A stretch of DNA of 64,000 nucleotides from Cyanobacteria bacterium UBA4641 (GTDB lineage Bacteria; Cyanobacteriota; Vampirovibrionia; Gastranaerophilales; Gastranaerophilaceae): positions 14,371 through 78,370 of the forward strand of contig DHMN01000040.1 in NCBI GenBank assembly GCA_002405805.1. The letters run 5' to 3'. Shown here in pieces: positions 52,530-61,542 of this stretch. Each line of letters starts with the position of its first letter. The stretch's first letter is position 1. The notes under the pieces are model-generated. The model searched no databases, had not been told where the DNA came from, and was given only the letters and a program-made list of their open reading frames with translations. A program made the translations under genes and the position numbers.

Positions 52530-52540
52530 ATAAAATAATT

Positions 52541-52762
52541 TTACTTTACCCTAAAAAGTTCATCAAGTGTGATATCAAGTGCTTGGGCTATGTTTGCTAC
52601 AACCAAAATTGTTGGGCAAACTTTTGCATTTTCTATTCTATATAAGTGTTGTGGGGTTATATCTGCTTGTTCTGCCAAATATTCTTGAGATAGTTGCTTT
52701 TTGGCGCGTTGTATTCGGATATTTTCTGCTAAATTTTTCAATAATTCTTCTTTTTCAAACAT
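52541..52762 (-). CDS. Small XRE-family HTH repressor-like protein
   Basis: 73 residues, nearly all helix-turn-helix: NLAENIRIQRAKKQLSQEYL, then AEQADITPQHLYRIENAKV and a closing IAQALDITLDEL. This is the Cro/CI fold without an extra domain. It faces the prepilin gene at 52861 across a 98-bp gap that holds a near-consensus promoter and a 32-bp near-perfect palindrome, its likely operator. Confidence 0.85.
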   Translation of the reverse strand: MFEKEELLKNLAENIRIQRAKKQLSQEYLAEQADITPQHLYRIENAKVCPTILVVANIAQALDITLDELFRVK

Positions 52763-52780
52763 TTATTAATTCTAACCTGT

Positions 52781-52808
52781 TTGACAAAGAAATATCACAA
52801 CATATAAT
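52781..52808 (+). promoter_or_regulatory. Near-consensus promoter of the second prepilin gene
   Basis: TTGACA (52781-52786) and TATAAT (52803-52808) are exact consensus boxes with a 16-base spacer. Transcription would start near 52815, inside the palindrome. Confidence 0.75.
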
Positions 52809-52840
52809 TTATATTATGAACATATATGTTTATAATATAA
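52809..52840. promoter_or_regulatory. 32-bp near-perfect palindrome, likely XRE operator
   Basis: TTATATTATGAACATA is followed by its inverted copy TATGTTTATAATATAA; only one position fails to pair. It abuts the -10 box and covers the predicted transcription start, the classic position for repression. A smaller perfect palindrome (TATGTTTATA/TATAAACATA) is nested at 52825-52845. Confidence 0.7.
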
Positions 52841-52860
52841 ACATAAAATTAGGGGGTGAA

Positions 52861-53637
52861 ATGGAAAATAATAAATTTGAGATGTTTAGATTTAGATTAG
52901 CAGAGGGTGCTACGCACATAAATATCCCACCAACCAAGGTAAAATTTGGTTTTACATTAGCAGAGGTTTTAATCACTCTTGGTGTTATTGGTGTTGTCGC
53001 AGCAATGACAATTCCGACATTGATGGCTAATCATCAGAAAAAACAGACCGTTGTAAAATTGCAAAAAGCTATTTCTGTTATGAATCAGGCTTACCGTCTT
53101 GCTTATGATGATGTCGGTGAGGCTACTCCTGATGAAGCGCGCACTATTGGTGCAGAAGGGTATTTTAATAAGTTTTGGGCTCCTTATCTCAAGACTTCTT
53201 CATTTTGTAACCAAATTGGTTGTGGTTATGATATGAAAGGTGTAGCTGTTTATGGACAGCCTTGGAAAAAGCCAAGTGGAGCTTGGTATCCAATTCAATT
53301 AAATTCTAATGAAACCAGAATTGGGCTTTTTACTATGGATAATTTTTTCTATTTGATAACATGTGCAGTTGGTGGAACTCCAGAATCGATGATTACTTCT
53401 GCTAGTATTTTTGTAGATATAAATGGTACTGCAAAACCTAATGTTTTTGGACGTGATGTTTTTGTCTTGGAAAGAAAAATAGATGGAGAAAAAGGTGGGG
53501 TTGTCTTACCTTCATGTTCTACTTATTCAGATGATTCTATAAATGTTAGTTGTTCAAAGTCTGGTGGTGGAGGTTGTTGTGCTGAGAAAATCAAGCGCGC
53601 CGGTTGGAGAATAGATAAGAGCTATCCGTGGAAATAG
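52861..53637 (+). CDS. Type IV pilin-like prepilin with long leader
   Basis: 258 residues. The start ATG at 52861 follows AGGGGGTGA. The leader is about 30 residues (RLAEGATHINIPPTKVKFG), much longer than in the 14895 prepilin, then Gly|Phe cleavage and FTLAEVLITLGVIGVVAAMT. The C-terminal domain is Cys-rich, with CSKSGGGGCC near residue 236, which may form disulfides or a cofactor site. It is likely a minor pilin or pseudopilin. The strong promoter and palindrome upstream suggest switch-like control by the divergent XRE protein. Confidence 0.82.
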   Translation: MENNKFEMFRFRLAEGATHINIPPTKVKFGFTLAEVLITLGVIGVVAAMTIPTLMANHQKKQTVVKLQKAISVMNQAYRLAYDDVGEATPDEARTIGAEGYFNKFWAPYLKTSSFCNQIGCGYDMKGVAVYGQPWKKPSGAWYPIQLNSNETRIGLFTMDNFFYLITCAVGGTPESMITSASIFVDINGTAKPNVFGRDVFVLERKIDGEKGGVVLPSCSTYSDDSINVSCSKSGGGGCCAEKIKRAGWRIDKSYPWK

Positions 53638-53674
53638 TAACTCTCATCAGAAGAGACGATTCAAAGATGTCTAT

Positions 53675-53739
53675 GTCATTCTGAATAGGATAAAATCTAC
53701 GTTGCTACGCAACTTGATTTTTTATCCTTTTAGAATGAC
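53675..53739 (+). repeat. Long REP-like element
   Basis: Outer arms GTCATTCTGAATAGGAT and ATCCTTTTAGAATGACA pair almost fully, with an inner AAAATC/GATTTTTT stem around CTACGTTGCTACGCAAC. From 53740 to 53825 a second, weaker relative (GGATTACTACGTCGCTTGTA, ending TAATGACA) follows. Confidence 0.65.
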
Positions 53740-53831
53740 AACGCAAGACCGCTTTGCAGAGGATTACTACGTCGCTTGTAGACTATGGTGACTTTGCTCG
53801 GCTTGTTGTTTCTCGTAATGACACATAATCA

Positions 53832-55475
53832 TTAAATAAAATGTTTTTGTTGAGCTTTCATGAATGCTACGTTTGTTGATGCCGGGATTGTTTCAGGTGC
53901 TTGAGGTTGAGCATTTTTCTTTGCTTCTCTGCGGTTAGTCAAGTATATGTTCAACCTTGGAATACCGCAACCTAATACGATACCAGAGTATGCGTAACCT
54001 ACGATTTGAGCGATATTTAGTGCTCTTAATTTCTTTTTAGTAGCTTTATCAGCAAGTTTTAGCATTTCGCTGTAGTTTAGAGCTTTGCCATCTTTGAAGG
54101 CTTTTTTGCCAAGTGATGCGTGCAGAACCTCATCTCTGGTTTTCAATACTGAGTTTGTAATCCACTTCAACGCGCCTTCGCCGTCTTTTTTGATTAAAGA
54201 TTTGTCAAATGCTTGAGCTACAAGTTTTTGTACAAAGTTACCCAAGATTAACCAGTTTGCAAATCCTAAAGTATCTTTGATTGCTGATTCGCTCAATTCG
54301 TTGTCATTTCTTGCAGCTAAAAATCTTGACATAATAGTTACACCATAGATAAATTTGAATTGTTTAATTGATGGTGTAAATCCCTTGAATTGTAAGTCTT
54401 TTACAAGGTTTTTAGGGTTGCCGATTGTAGCAAGTACGCCTGAACCGAACAATAACGCAGCTAAGCCTTTTTTGATTTTGAATTTAGTAGAATTGTCTTC
54501 CTTACCGCCTCCAACGAATCCGCTTTTACCTGTTTTCTTTTTAGTTAAGTAAATGTTTAAAGGTTGAGCAGAAACACCAACAGCAGATGCAATACCGATA
54601 CCGATGAGTGAACGTTTGATGTTCATTGATTTCATCGCTTTAAGGAATGCATTACCTGCAATATCTGCAGAATTTTTGAATGCATCTTGAACTTTTTCTT
54701 TGGAGAAAACTTTTCCAAGTTTATAAGCATTTTCCAAGATGTAATCTACCGTGTAGCGAGAAGTGTGGTTCTTTTCGCCTTGTTCAGCGACAATTCGGAA
54801 GTTGTTTTCGGAACCTAATGCTGAAATAATTGTATTTTTAGCGTTATTTAAACCTTCTTTAGAAATCTTTTTAGATGCACCGTTGATTTCTTTTTCCATA
54901 ATATCAACGGTTTTTGTGATAGCTTCATCATCAAGTTTAATCCATTTGCCGTTTTCTGTTGGGCTTAATGTTTCATATCGTTTGAATGTTTCGGTTAAAT
55001 ATTCTCTTAGCGGATTGATATTAGAATCTTTGCTTGCAGCTTTTAATTTTTCATTAAAGATTTTTCCGTGTAAATCAAGAGTTTCAGAGTCTGCAAAAAT
55101 ATCGCTGGCTTTGATATCATTTTTGCCGAATTGGTACATTCCGTTGATACCTGCAGCTAATGCTAAACCTGCAAGAGTTCCGTATACGCCAACCATTGAG
55201 TGATTTACGGTTCCCATACCTTCACGTCTTGCTGTTTCCATACCTGCATCAGTACCACGGCTAAAGTCTGTAATTGTTCTTGGCAAAACCATACAGCCTA
55301 AATCTACGGCACAAGCTCCCCACGCTTGGTTTGTGTCAAGAAATCTCAACGCTAAATCGCCCATACCTGTGAAATTAGGATTAGTGGTTTGCGGTTGGTT
55401 GCTATATTGTTTTCTTGTGAATCCTTTTAATTGTGGGGTTGTTTGAGTATTTAGTTGTTTAATGTCTACTATCAT
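53832..55475 (-). CDS. Large hypothetical membrane-associated protein, paralog A
   Basis: 547 residues, no known family. The N-terminal polar region ends in NPNFTGMGDLALR (about 34-46). Four or more weakly hydrophobic segments follow (for example TLAGLALAAGINGMYQ and IGIGIASAVGVSAQPLNIYL). A helical charged region is at 130-270. Shared with paralog B are FTGxGxLALR, PRT near 67, RREG, AQPxNxxxT, and SRxxAAxxxNEL. No classic Sec signal. The gene ends 20 bp downstream of paralog B's stop, so they form an operon or tandem duplication. Confidence 0.7.
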   Translation of the reverse strand: MIVDIKQLNTQTTPQLKGFTRKQYSNQPQTTNPNFTGMGDLALRFLDTNQAWGACAVDLGCMVLPRTITDFSRGTDAGMETARREGMGTVNHSMVGVYGTLAGLALAAGINGMYQFGKNDIKASDIFADSETLDLHGKIFNEKLKAASKDSNINPLREYLTETFKRYETLSPTENGKWIKLDDEAITKTVDIMEKEINGASKKISKEGLNNAKNTIISALGSENNFRIVAEQGEKNHTSRYTVDYILENAYKLGKVFSKEKVQDAFKNSADIAGNAFLKAMKSMNIKRSLIGIGIASAVGVSAQPLNIYLTKKKTGKSGFVGGGKEDNSTKFKIKKGLAALLFGSGVLATIGNPKNLVKDLQFKGFTPSIKQFKFIYGVTIMSRFLAARNDNELSESAIKDTLGFANWLILGNFVQKLVAQAFDKSLIKKDGEGALKWITNSVLKTRDEVLHASLGKKAFKDGKALNYSEMLKLADKATKKKLRALNIAQIVGYAYSGIVLGCGIPRLNIYLTNRREAKKNAQPQAPETIPASTNVAFMKAQQKHFI

Positions 55476-55494
55476 AAGCTATTTATTTTCCATA

Positions 55495-57216
55495 TTATCC
55501 AAAAAATGATTTGAATGTTTTTGAGTTATCTTTTATTAGGTTTTGTGTAAATGTTGTTGTTTGAGTTTTTGGTTGCACTTGCGTATTTAGTGCATTTTCT
55601 TTTTGTAATTTTTCTTTTTTGTTTGTTTGAGTTCTTGTGTATAGCGGAATGAATATACCAAGAGATAATAATGAGAATGCTAAATTACCTAATTGACACC
55701 AAGCTCTAAGGTTTTTAGCCTTTGTTCTCATTGCTTCATCTGCAATTGACCCAAGTTCGTCTGTTGATTTCATTTTGGTGTGTTTAGCCCAGTTCCAGAA
55801 ACGTTTAAGGATATTATCTTTAGGGTCGGCATCTTTTAATCTGTTGATTAATTTAATTCCGTCTTTGTTATGTTTTTCAATCGCTGTAGCTATTGCTTTT
55901 GCCGCATAATCACCCAAGAAATAGAAACTTGAGAATGTTGCAATATCTCTGATTGTGTTTTCTTTCAATTCGTTAGAATCTTCTGCAGCTGCAAGTCTGC
56001 TAGAGAATGTTGCTGCTGAAATAATTCTTGCTTGATCCATTGTAGGGAAGATGTTTTTGAATTGGAACATCTTCAAGCTAGGTTTATCCATCAACATAGA
56101 TAATCCTGTAACTGCCCACATCAATGGTACAGCGATGAATTTTTGAGCTGTTAATTTTTTCTTTTCATCAGGTGATAATATTCTTTCTTGGTCATCGTTG
56201 TAAATAGGTGCACCTTTTTTACCTGACATTTTGTGAGTAATCCATCTGTTGATAGGTTGAGCTGCAATAGCAAGCGGAATGATTATACCTAAACCTGCTA
56301 AACTCTTAGCGTTTACTAATTTTTTAGCTTTAGAGAAGTATTTTGTAAGTTCTTCTGTTTCTGTTACTGCTGCATGTTCAACTCCTGATGGCAAATCTTT
56401 AATTAAACCTTCTTTGCACGCTCCATGGAGTACGTCAGCTGCACTTTGGCATAAGTGGCTTAATGTGCTTGAGAAGAATCCTTTATCACCTGAGAACTTA
56501 ATGTTTTCCGCTATGCCGCTTTTGCTAACCATATAGTTATACATTTCAGCCGCATAACCTTTTTCAGGTTTATCACTGACAATATTTTGAGCCATTTTTC
56601 TCAAATGAGAATTAAATTCTTTATCGTTAGCAAAAATTTCGCTAAACTTCTTCAATCCGCCTTTGCCAATATCACCATCAACACCTTCAATATCAGTAAA
56701 CATTGTTTTTAGTGCTGAATATACGCGGTCTTCTTTCGAGCTACCTTTAGCTTTGGCAAAGTATGTTTCAACTTGTTTAATAGTGTCGCCGTTAGCCCAA
56801 GATGATGTTAAGTTAGACTTGTTAAAGCTACCCATAACAGGTCGGTTTAACAATTTAGCTGCACCCATAACAATAAAACTTGGGATAATACAGTTAATTA
56901 CAAGTCCTGAGCCTTCACGTCTTAAAGCTTCAAAACCGCCAAGCAAGTTTAGTTTACGTTCTGAAGTTTCGTTTCCGTTTTCGTCTTTTTTCTTAGAACC
57001 GATGAATGTTTCAAAGAAAGTTCTCGGAATAATAGCCGTAGATAAGTCCAATACGGCAACATTGACCATAGGGCTTTCTTCACACTTTTGAATACCTCTA
57101 AGTGCCAAGTTTCCAAGTCCAGTAAAACTTGTGTTATCCCTTTGGGTCATACCAACCTTGTTATTTGGGGTTAATCTTTTATTATTTACACTACCTAATT
57201 CAACTTTATTTATCAT
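55495..57216 (-). CDS. Large hypothetical membrane-associated protein, paralog B
   Basis: 573 residues, unrecognised. Shares a layout and motifs with paralog A: TSFTGLGNLALRGIQ near 28-42, PRTFFETF, LRREGSG, a hydrophobic AGLGIIIPLAIAAQPINRWI near 300, then SSRLAAAEDSNELKENTIRD. Several hydrophobic segments suggest a membrane or inclusion-associated protein. The C-terminal tail is Gln/Thr-rich and ends FKSFFG. No signal peptide. Function unknown; divergence between the two is deep, so the duplication is old. Confidence 0.7.
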   Translation of the reverse strand: MINKVELGSVNNKRLTPNNKVGMTQRDNTSFTGLGNLALRGIQKCEESPMVNVAVLDLSTAIIPRTFFETFIGSKKKDENGNETSERKLNLLGGFEALRREGSGLVINCIIPSFIVMGAAKLLNRPVMGSFNKSNLTSSWANGDTIKQVETYFAKAKGSSKEDRVYSALKTMFTDIEGVDGDIGKGGLKKFSEIFANDKEFNSHLRKMAQNIVSDKPEKGYAAEMYNYMVSKSGIAENIKFSGDKGFFSSTLSHLCQSAADVLHGACKEGLIKDLPSGVEHAAVTETEELTKYFSKAKKLVNAKSLAGLGIIIPLAIAAQPINRWITHKMSGKKGAPIYNDDQERILSPDEKKKLTAQKFIAVPLMWAVTGLSMLMDKPSLKMFQFKNIFPTMDQARIISAATFSSRLAAAEDSNELKENTIRDIATFSSFYFLGDYAAKAIATAIEKHNKDGIKLINRLKDADPKDNILKRFWNWAKHTKMKSTDELGSIADEAMRTKAKNLRAWCQLGNLAFSLLSLGIFIPLYTRTQTNKKEKLQKENALNTQVQPKTQTTTFTQNLIKDNSKTFKSFFG

Positions 57217-57637
57217 AATTAATTTTACTACTTACTGCCGAATGTACTTTCATTATAACCAAGACACATGTATTAGAAAAGTCGTGAATTTTAAAAATTG
57301 CGCGCATGGGGTCAAATGTAAAATTAATGTAAAGATAACTTTTTGCATATTTTTATAAAAATATGATATTTTTAAACGAATTTTGGCTAAAAATGTAAAA
57401 AATACACTATCAAAGTTTAAAAATTGGCAAAAAATACTTATTTTTTAAGTAAAAATTTTTTGTAAAATTTTGTTAAGTTTTGGTATTAATATGCTAATTT
57501 CCTTCATAATCTATAGAGTGTATTTAAAAAATGAGCATGATATTCTTATTTTAAATAATTAAAATACATATTTTACAGTATATCTTTGCCGATATTTTAT
57601 TATAAGATATATTAATGTAGAAAGTAAACTTTGAGAA
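57217..57637. other. 421-bp AT-rich gap upstream of the LCP gene
   Basis: No gene supported. The gap has many A/T tracts and one GC-richer point (CGCGCATGGGG, 57300-57310). A weak promoter is possible: TTTGCC at 57585-57590 and TATATT at 57608-57613, 17 bases apart, 24 bases before the 57638 start codon. No REP-like repeat occurs here. Confidence 0.5.
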
Positions 57638-59020
57638 ATGATAAATATGCAAGAGAGAAATAACAGAAACAGACGTACGCAAAATACTAGAAGAACAAAG
57701 AGATATTCAAACGGTTCTGCGGATAATCCGTTTGAGAATTATACAAATGGTAGAAAACAATCACAGTCTACATTTACCAAAATTTTGACTTTGATGGTTA
57801 TTGTCTTTTTGACCGCGATATTTGCAATTTTGTTATTCGCAAATAATCAGGAAATCCTAAGTAAGAGTTTGGGTGAACATTCGTTCATTTCAAATATATT
57901 GTCAAAATTGTCTTTAGGAAACAGTTCAAAAGAAAAACCTGAATTTGCACTTCCGTTTGGTCCGAGACGTCAAAATATTTTGTTGCTTGGAGTAGATTCA
58001 AATGGGGCGGATTCTGATTTGTGGGTTGGTACAAGAACCGATACCATGATTTTATTAAACATTGACCCTCGAACAAAGACTGTTAATGCTATTTCTATTC
58101 CTCGTGATAGTAAAGTTTATTTGCCAAAAGGTATGGGCATTCAAAAAATCAACGCAGCTCATGCTATCGGTGGCGTTGAAATGACAATTAAAACAGTTGA
58201 AGATACTTTAGGTGTTCATATTGATAAATATATTATGTTCCATGATGAAGGCGTTCGAGCTATTGTCAAAGCTTTGGGCGGTGTTGATATTTATGTAGAA
58301 AAAAATATGCACTACAATGATAACGCAGGACATTTGCATATTAACTTCACAAAAGGTAAACACCATTTGACCGAAAAAGATGCGGTTGAATATTTAAGAT
58401 TTAGACATGATGCTTTGGGCGATATCGGAAGAACTCAAAGACAACAATGGTTCTTGAGAGGTTTGTTGGCAGATTTACAAAAGCCTGAAACTATAGTAAA
58501 AATCCCTCAAATTGTTTCAGTTGCCAATAAATATGTAAAAACAGATATGTCAGCTTATGAAATGGGACAATATGCAGCATTAGCTAAAGGTTTTGATATG
58601 GATAATATTGAAATAGCAATGCTCCCTGGGGCTCCAAATAAACATGGTTATACAAGTTATTGGATTTTAGACCCAGAAAAAACTCAAAAAGTTGTGGATA
58701 GATTAATTTACAGACAAAAACCTGATGGAATGAAAGAGTCTTATACGGCAAGTATTATGAGCTCTCCTGACGATAAGTCAGAGGCAGCTGAACTTAAATC
58801 AGCATTAGAGAAGGCTGGAATTGATGTAAGATGTTCAGGTACATTAAAGTCTGCTCATTCTCAATTTATTGCACATTCAAATTATGTGACAATTGATTAT
58901 TACGCAAACTTGAAAAAGCAAGTTCCTGAAGTTAAATCAAGACAATTTGTATATGACCCTGCTACATTTATGTGTGCAGATACTGATTTTACAATTGTTG
59001 TAGGCAAGGATAATAAATAA
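57638..59020 (+). CDS. LytR-CpsA-Psr family envelope protein
   Basis: 460 residues. LCP proteins transfer polyprenyl-linked glycans to peptidoglycan or other envelope targets. A basic, Asn/Arg-rich cytoplasmic tail (1-44) precedes a membrane helix (about 48-68: ILTLMVIVFLTAIFAILLFA). The LCP core has NILLLGVDSNG, RTDTMILLNIDPRTKTVNAI, ISIPRDSKV, KINAAHAIGG and VEYLRFRHDALGDIGRTQRQ with the conserved Arg residues. A LytR_C domain (about 370-455) ends the protein. The long basic tail is unusual. Confidence 0.9.
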   Translation: MINMQERNNRNRRTQNTRRTKRYSNGSADNPFENYTNGRKQSQSTFTKILTLMVIVFLTAIFAILLFANNQEILSKSLGEHSFISNILSKLSLGNSSKEKPEFALPFGPRRQNILLLGVDSNGADSDLWVGTRTDTMILLNIDPRTKTVNAISIPRDSKVYLPKGMGIQKINAAHAIGGVEMTIKTVEDTLGVHIDKYIMFHDEGVRAIVKALGGVDIYVEKNMHYNDNAGHLHINFTKGKHHLTEKDAVEYLRFRHDALGDIGRTQRQQWFLRGLLADLQKPETIVKIPQIVSVANKYVKTDMSAYEMGQYAALAKGFDMDNIEIAMLPGAPNKHGYTSYWILDPEKTQKVVDRLIYRQKPDGMKESYTASIMSSPDDKSEAAELKSALEKAGIDVRCSGTLKSAHSQFIAHSNYVTIDYYANLKKQVPEVKSRQFVYDPATFMCADTDFTIVVGKDNK

Positions 59021-59034
59021 GAGGATTTTTAATT

Positions 59035-59667
59035 ATGGTAATGAATGCTATCCAAAACAGAAAAAGTGTAAGAAAATATTCAGATAAACCAATTTTGGAT
59101 GATGTTTTACACAAGGTTCTTGAGGCTGGCAGATTGGCTCCTTCTTGGGTAAATGTTCAGCCATGGAAATTTATTGCCGTTAAATCTCAGGACATTAAAG
59201 ATATTCTATGTGAGGCATCAGGAGGTCAGCCTCAAGTGAAAAATGCACCTGTTGTCATTTGTGCTGTTGCAGATTTAGATGATTGGAGCAGAACAAAGTT
59301 TGGCAAAATTTTGGCAGAAAAAGGGGTAGATGATTCAACTATTGATGCTTATTTATCATCTCCGACTCTAAATCCATCTAACCTTGGAGAATTTGAAGTA
59401 TTGATGCGCAGTGTAGAACAAGTGACTTATGCGGTTTCTTATATGACATTGGCTGCTCAAGAATTGGGGTTGGGTGCTTGTGTTGTCGGTGCTTTTGCTA
59501 ACGAATTAACAAAAAAAGATGAAACCTTGACTAAAAAGGTAAAATCTGCATTAGGTCTAAATTCTAAACAAATTTTGGTTGATATGGTTACTCTTGGGTA
59601 TGAAGAAAATCCAAAGGAAACAAAAAAATATAGAAAAGCTTTTGATGAAGTAGTTATGTTTAAATAA
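59035..59667 (+). CDS. Nitroreductase-family flavoprotein
   Basis: 210 residues. FMN-dependent NAD(P)H oxidoreductase fold. The N-terminal FMN-binding motif is RKSVRKYSDKP with DDVLHKVLEAGRLAPSWVNV and QPWKF. The later family motifs are MTLAAQELGLGACVVGAF and LVDMVTLGYEENPKETK. Substrates of the family range from nitroaromatics to quinones and flavins; none can be inferred here. It lies 14 bp after the LCP gene with GAGGA upstream, so it is probably cotranscribed. Confidence 0.88.
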   Translation: MVMNAIQNRKSVRKYSDKPILDDVLHKVLEAGRLAPSWVNVQPWKFIAVKSQDIKDILCEASGGQPQVKNAPVVICAVADLDDWSRTKFGKILAEKGVDDSTIDAYLSSPTLNPSNLGEFEVLMRSVEQVTYAVSYMTLAAQELGLGACVVGAFANELTKKDETLTKKVKSALGLNSKQILVDMVTLGYEENPKETKKYRKAFDEVVMFK

Positions 59668-59676
59668 GGAGAATAT

Positions 59677-60804
59677 ATGACAATTCCAAGTTTGGGCGGA
59701 AACGGTCACGACTTCCACCCTCAAGCAAAAATTTATCCGACAATTCAACCTAATTCGTCGGATGTTCAGCCTACCCAAGTTCCTGAAACAAATGCCGTTC
59801 AACAAGTACCTGATGCTGAAACTCAAGCTGTAGGTGAGGGTTCTCAAACTGTTGCTACAGTAAAACAGGCAGATGAAAAAGAATATTCAATTGAGCAGTT
59901 CCAAAAAGATTATGCATCTCTTGTCGAAAGTGAAGTTATGCCTGTTTTATCAGGTTTTGAAAATGAGCGAAAACAACGTCTTACTTGGGCTATTGTAGCT
60001 GCAATTGTTTTGGTAATTTTAGGCTTTGGTGTGTTTATCGGTATTGATTCAAATCAATCAGGAAAACTTGCGTTTGCTTTATTTGGTGCGGCTTGGGGTG
60101 TTTGGGCTTGGATTAAGAAAAGTTTTGAACACAAAGTCAAAAGACTTATTATGCCGACTTTGATGCACGCTGTTCCGGGGTTTATTTGGCAAGAAACTCC
60201 ACCTGTTACGGCTAAAGATATTTCCGATTGTATGATTTTTCCTTTTGCAAATGCATCTAAAACTTTTGATGATTGCTTTTTGGGTGAATATAGAAAAGTG
60301 AAAGTTGCAATGTCAGAATGTGAATACGAAATTCGCTCAGGTAACAGTTCAAATACTGTATTTCAAGGCATTGTTATCAGATTTTCTATGAATAAGAATT
60401 TTGATGGTACGACAATTATCCGTCCTAAAAAGTCTCGTTGTTCTGATAATTATAAAGATTTGAAGAAAGCCAAATTGAGCGAAGTAAAACTTGAAGACCC
60501 TGAGTTTGACAAAAAATATGTTGTTTATTCAACAGACCAAGTTGAGGCAAGGTATTTGATTACCACTGCATTTATGGAAAGATTCAAAATGATAGAAAAT
60601 GCGTTTTCTTCAAAATTTGCATACTGCTCATTTAAAGGTAAATCAATTTATATCGCACCACATACCGGTAAAGATTTGTTCAATTTGTGCAGTTTGGTTA
60701 AACCAATCGGTAATCGTGAACAGTTTGAAACTTTGTTCAATGAGTTTGCAGCAATCCTAGAATTGGTCGATTATTTCAAACTCGACAAAAAATTAGGCTT
60801 GTAA
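59677..60804 (+). CDS. DUF3137-family membrane protein, copy 1
   Basis: 375 residues. Residues 1-65 are a polar, Gln/Pro/Thr-rich linker. Two hydrophobic helices (about 108-128 and 132-150, WAIVAAIVLVILGFGVF) follow. The soluble DUF3137 domain carries FLGEYRKVKVAMSECEYEI, VKLEDPEFDKKYVVYSTDQV and RYLITTAFMERFKM, with a closing DYFKLDKKLGL. It precedes lemA by 93 bp, a pairing seen in many bacteria. Function unknown; an envelope or membrane-stress role is often guessed. The AAGGAG-type site precedes the ATG. Confidence 0.8.
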   Translation: MTIPSLGGNGHDFHPQAKIYPTIQPNSSDVQPTQVPETNAVQQVPDAETQAVGEGSQTVATVKQADEKEYSIEQFQKDYASLVESEVMPVLSGFENERKQRLTWAIVAAIVLVILGFGVFIGIDSNQSGKLAFALFGAAWGVWAWIKKSFEHKVKRLIMPTLMHAVPGFIWQETPPVTAKDISDCMIFPFANASKTFDDCFLGEYRKVKVAMSECEYEIRSGNSSNTVFQGIVIRFSMNKNFDGTTIIRPKKSRCSDNYKDLKKAKLSEVKLEDPEFDKKYVVYSTDQVEARYLITTAFMERFKMIENAFSSKFAYCSFKGKSIYIAPHTGKDLFNLCSLVKPIGNREQFETLFNEFAAILELVDYFKLDKKLGL

Positions 60805-60897
60805 AACTCTGAAAAATAGTGTATAATTATATACAACAGATATAATTAAAAAGAATACGAGGATACTATGTTTTACATAAACGAAGGAGATTTTTCT

Positions 60898-61476
60898 ATG
60901 TTACTTATTACAGTTTCAGTTACTGTTGTGGCTTTGGTTGTGCTTTTTGCTCTTTACAAGATGTATGTTCAACTAATCCAAAAGAAAAATAAAGTTAAAG
61001 AGGCAATGGGCGGAATTGATGTTCAATTGAATAAAAGATACAGTTTGATTCCAAACATTTTGACAATTGCTAATAAGTTCATGGAACACGAAAAAGGTTT
61101 GATGACAGAAGTTACTGCATTGAGAACTCAGGCTGCAGGTATGCGCTCTACAGCTGATACAATTGCTAAGAAAATTGATTTGGATAATCAAATTGCAGCA
61201 AAAATGGGTCAAATTATGCTAAATGTTGAAAATTACCCACAATTGAAATCAGACCAAACAATGATTCAAGCAATGCAAACTTATTCTGAAGTCGAAGAAC
61301 ATATTGCAGCTGCAAGAAGATTTTACAACAGTGCAGTTAATGATTTGAATAATTCAACGGAAATCTTCCCAAGTTCTATTATTGCAAATATGATAGGTAT
61401 CAGGCCTTATCCGTTCTTTGAGGCTAACGAGGCTGCAAGACAAGAAATCCACGCAGCAGATTACTTCAAAAACTAA
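60898..61476 (+). CDS. lemA: LemA-family protein
   Basis: 192 residues from ATG 60898, which has AAGGAG and matches the usual LemA start; an earlier ATG at 60868 is possible. A membrane helix (LLITVSVTVVALVVLFALYK) is followed by the LemA core: NKVKEAMGGIDVQLNKRYSL, IPNILTIANKFMEHEKG and RRFYNSAVNDLNNSTEIFPS. The topology is a single-pass anchor with a helical bundle. LemA proteins are linked to membrane proteases and envelope remodelling, but the molecular role is unsettled. A terminator follows. Confidence 0.9.
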   Translation: MLLITVSVTVVALVVLFALYKMYVQLIQKKNKVKEAMGGIDVQLNKRYSLIPNILTIANKFMEHEKGLMTEVTALRTQAAGMRSTADTIAKKIDLDNQIAAKMGQIMLNVENYPQLKSDQTMIQAMQTYSEVEEHIAAARRFYNSAVNDLNNSTEIFPSSIIANMIGIRPYPFFEANEAARQEIHAADYFKN

Positions 61477-61494
61477 AATTTTTATATTATACTA

Positions 61495-61522
61495 AAAAGA
61501 TGGGTTGAACGACCCATCTTTT
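61495..61522 (+). terminator. Terminator of lemA
   Basis: AAAAGATGGGT (61495-61505) pairs with ACCCATCTTTT (61512-61522) around a 6-base loop, with a run of Ts in the second arm and after it. Confidence 0.85.
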
Positions 61523-61542
61523 TTATTATCAAATCTATTTAT

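Noticed and set aside
52579..52860. Long N-terminal extension of the second prepilin
   Set aside because: It runs antisense through the XRE gene and the promoter/operator; ATG 52861 has AGGGGGTGA in front.
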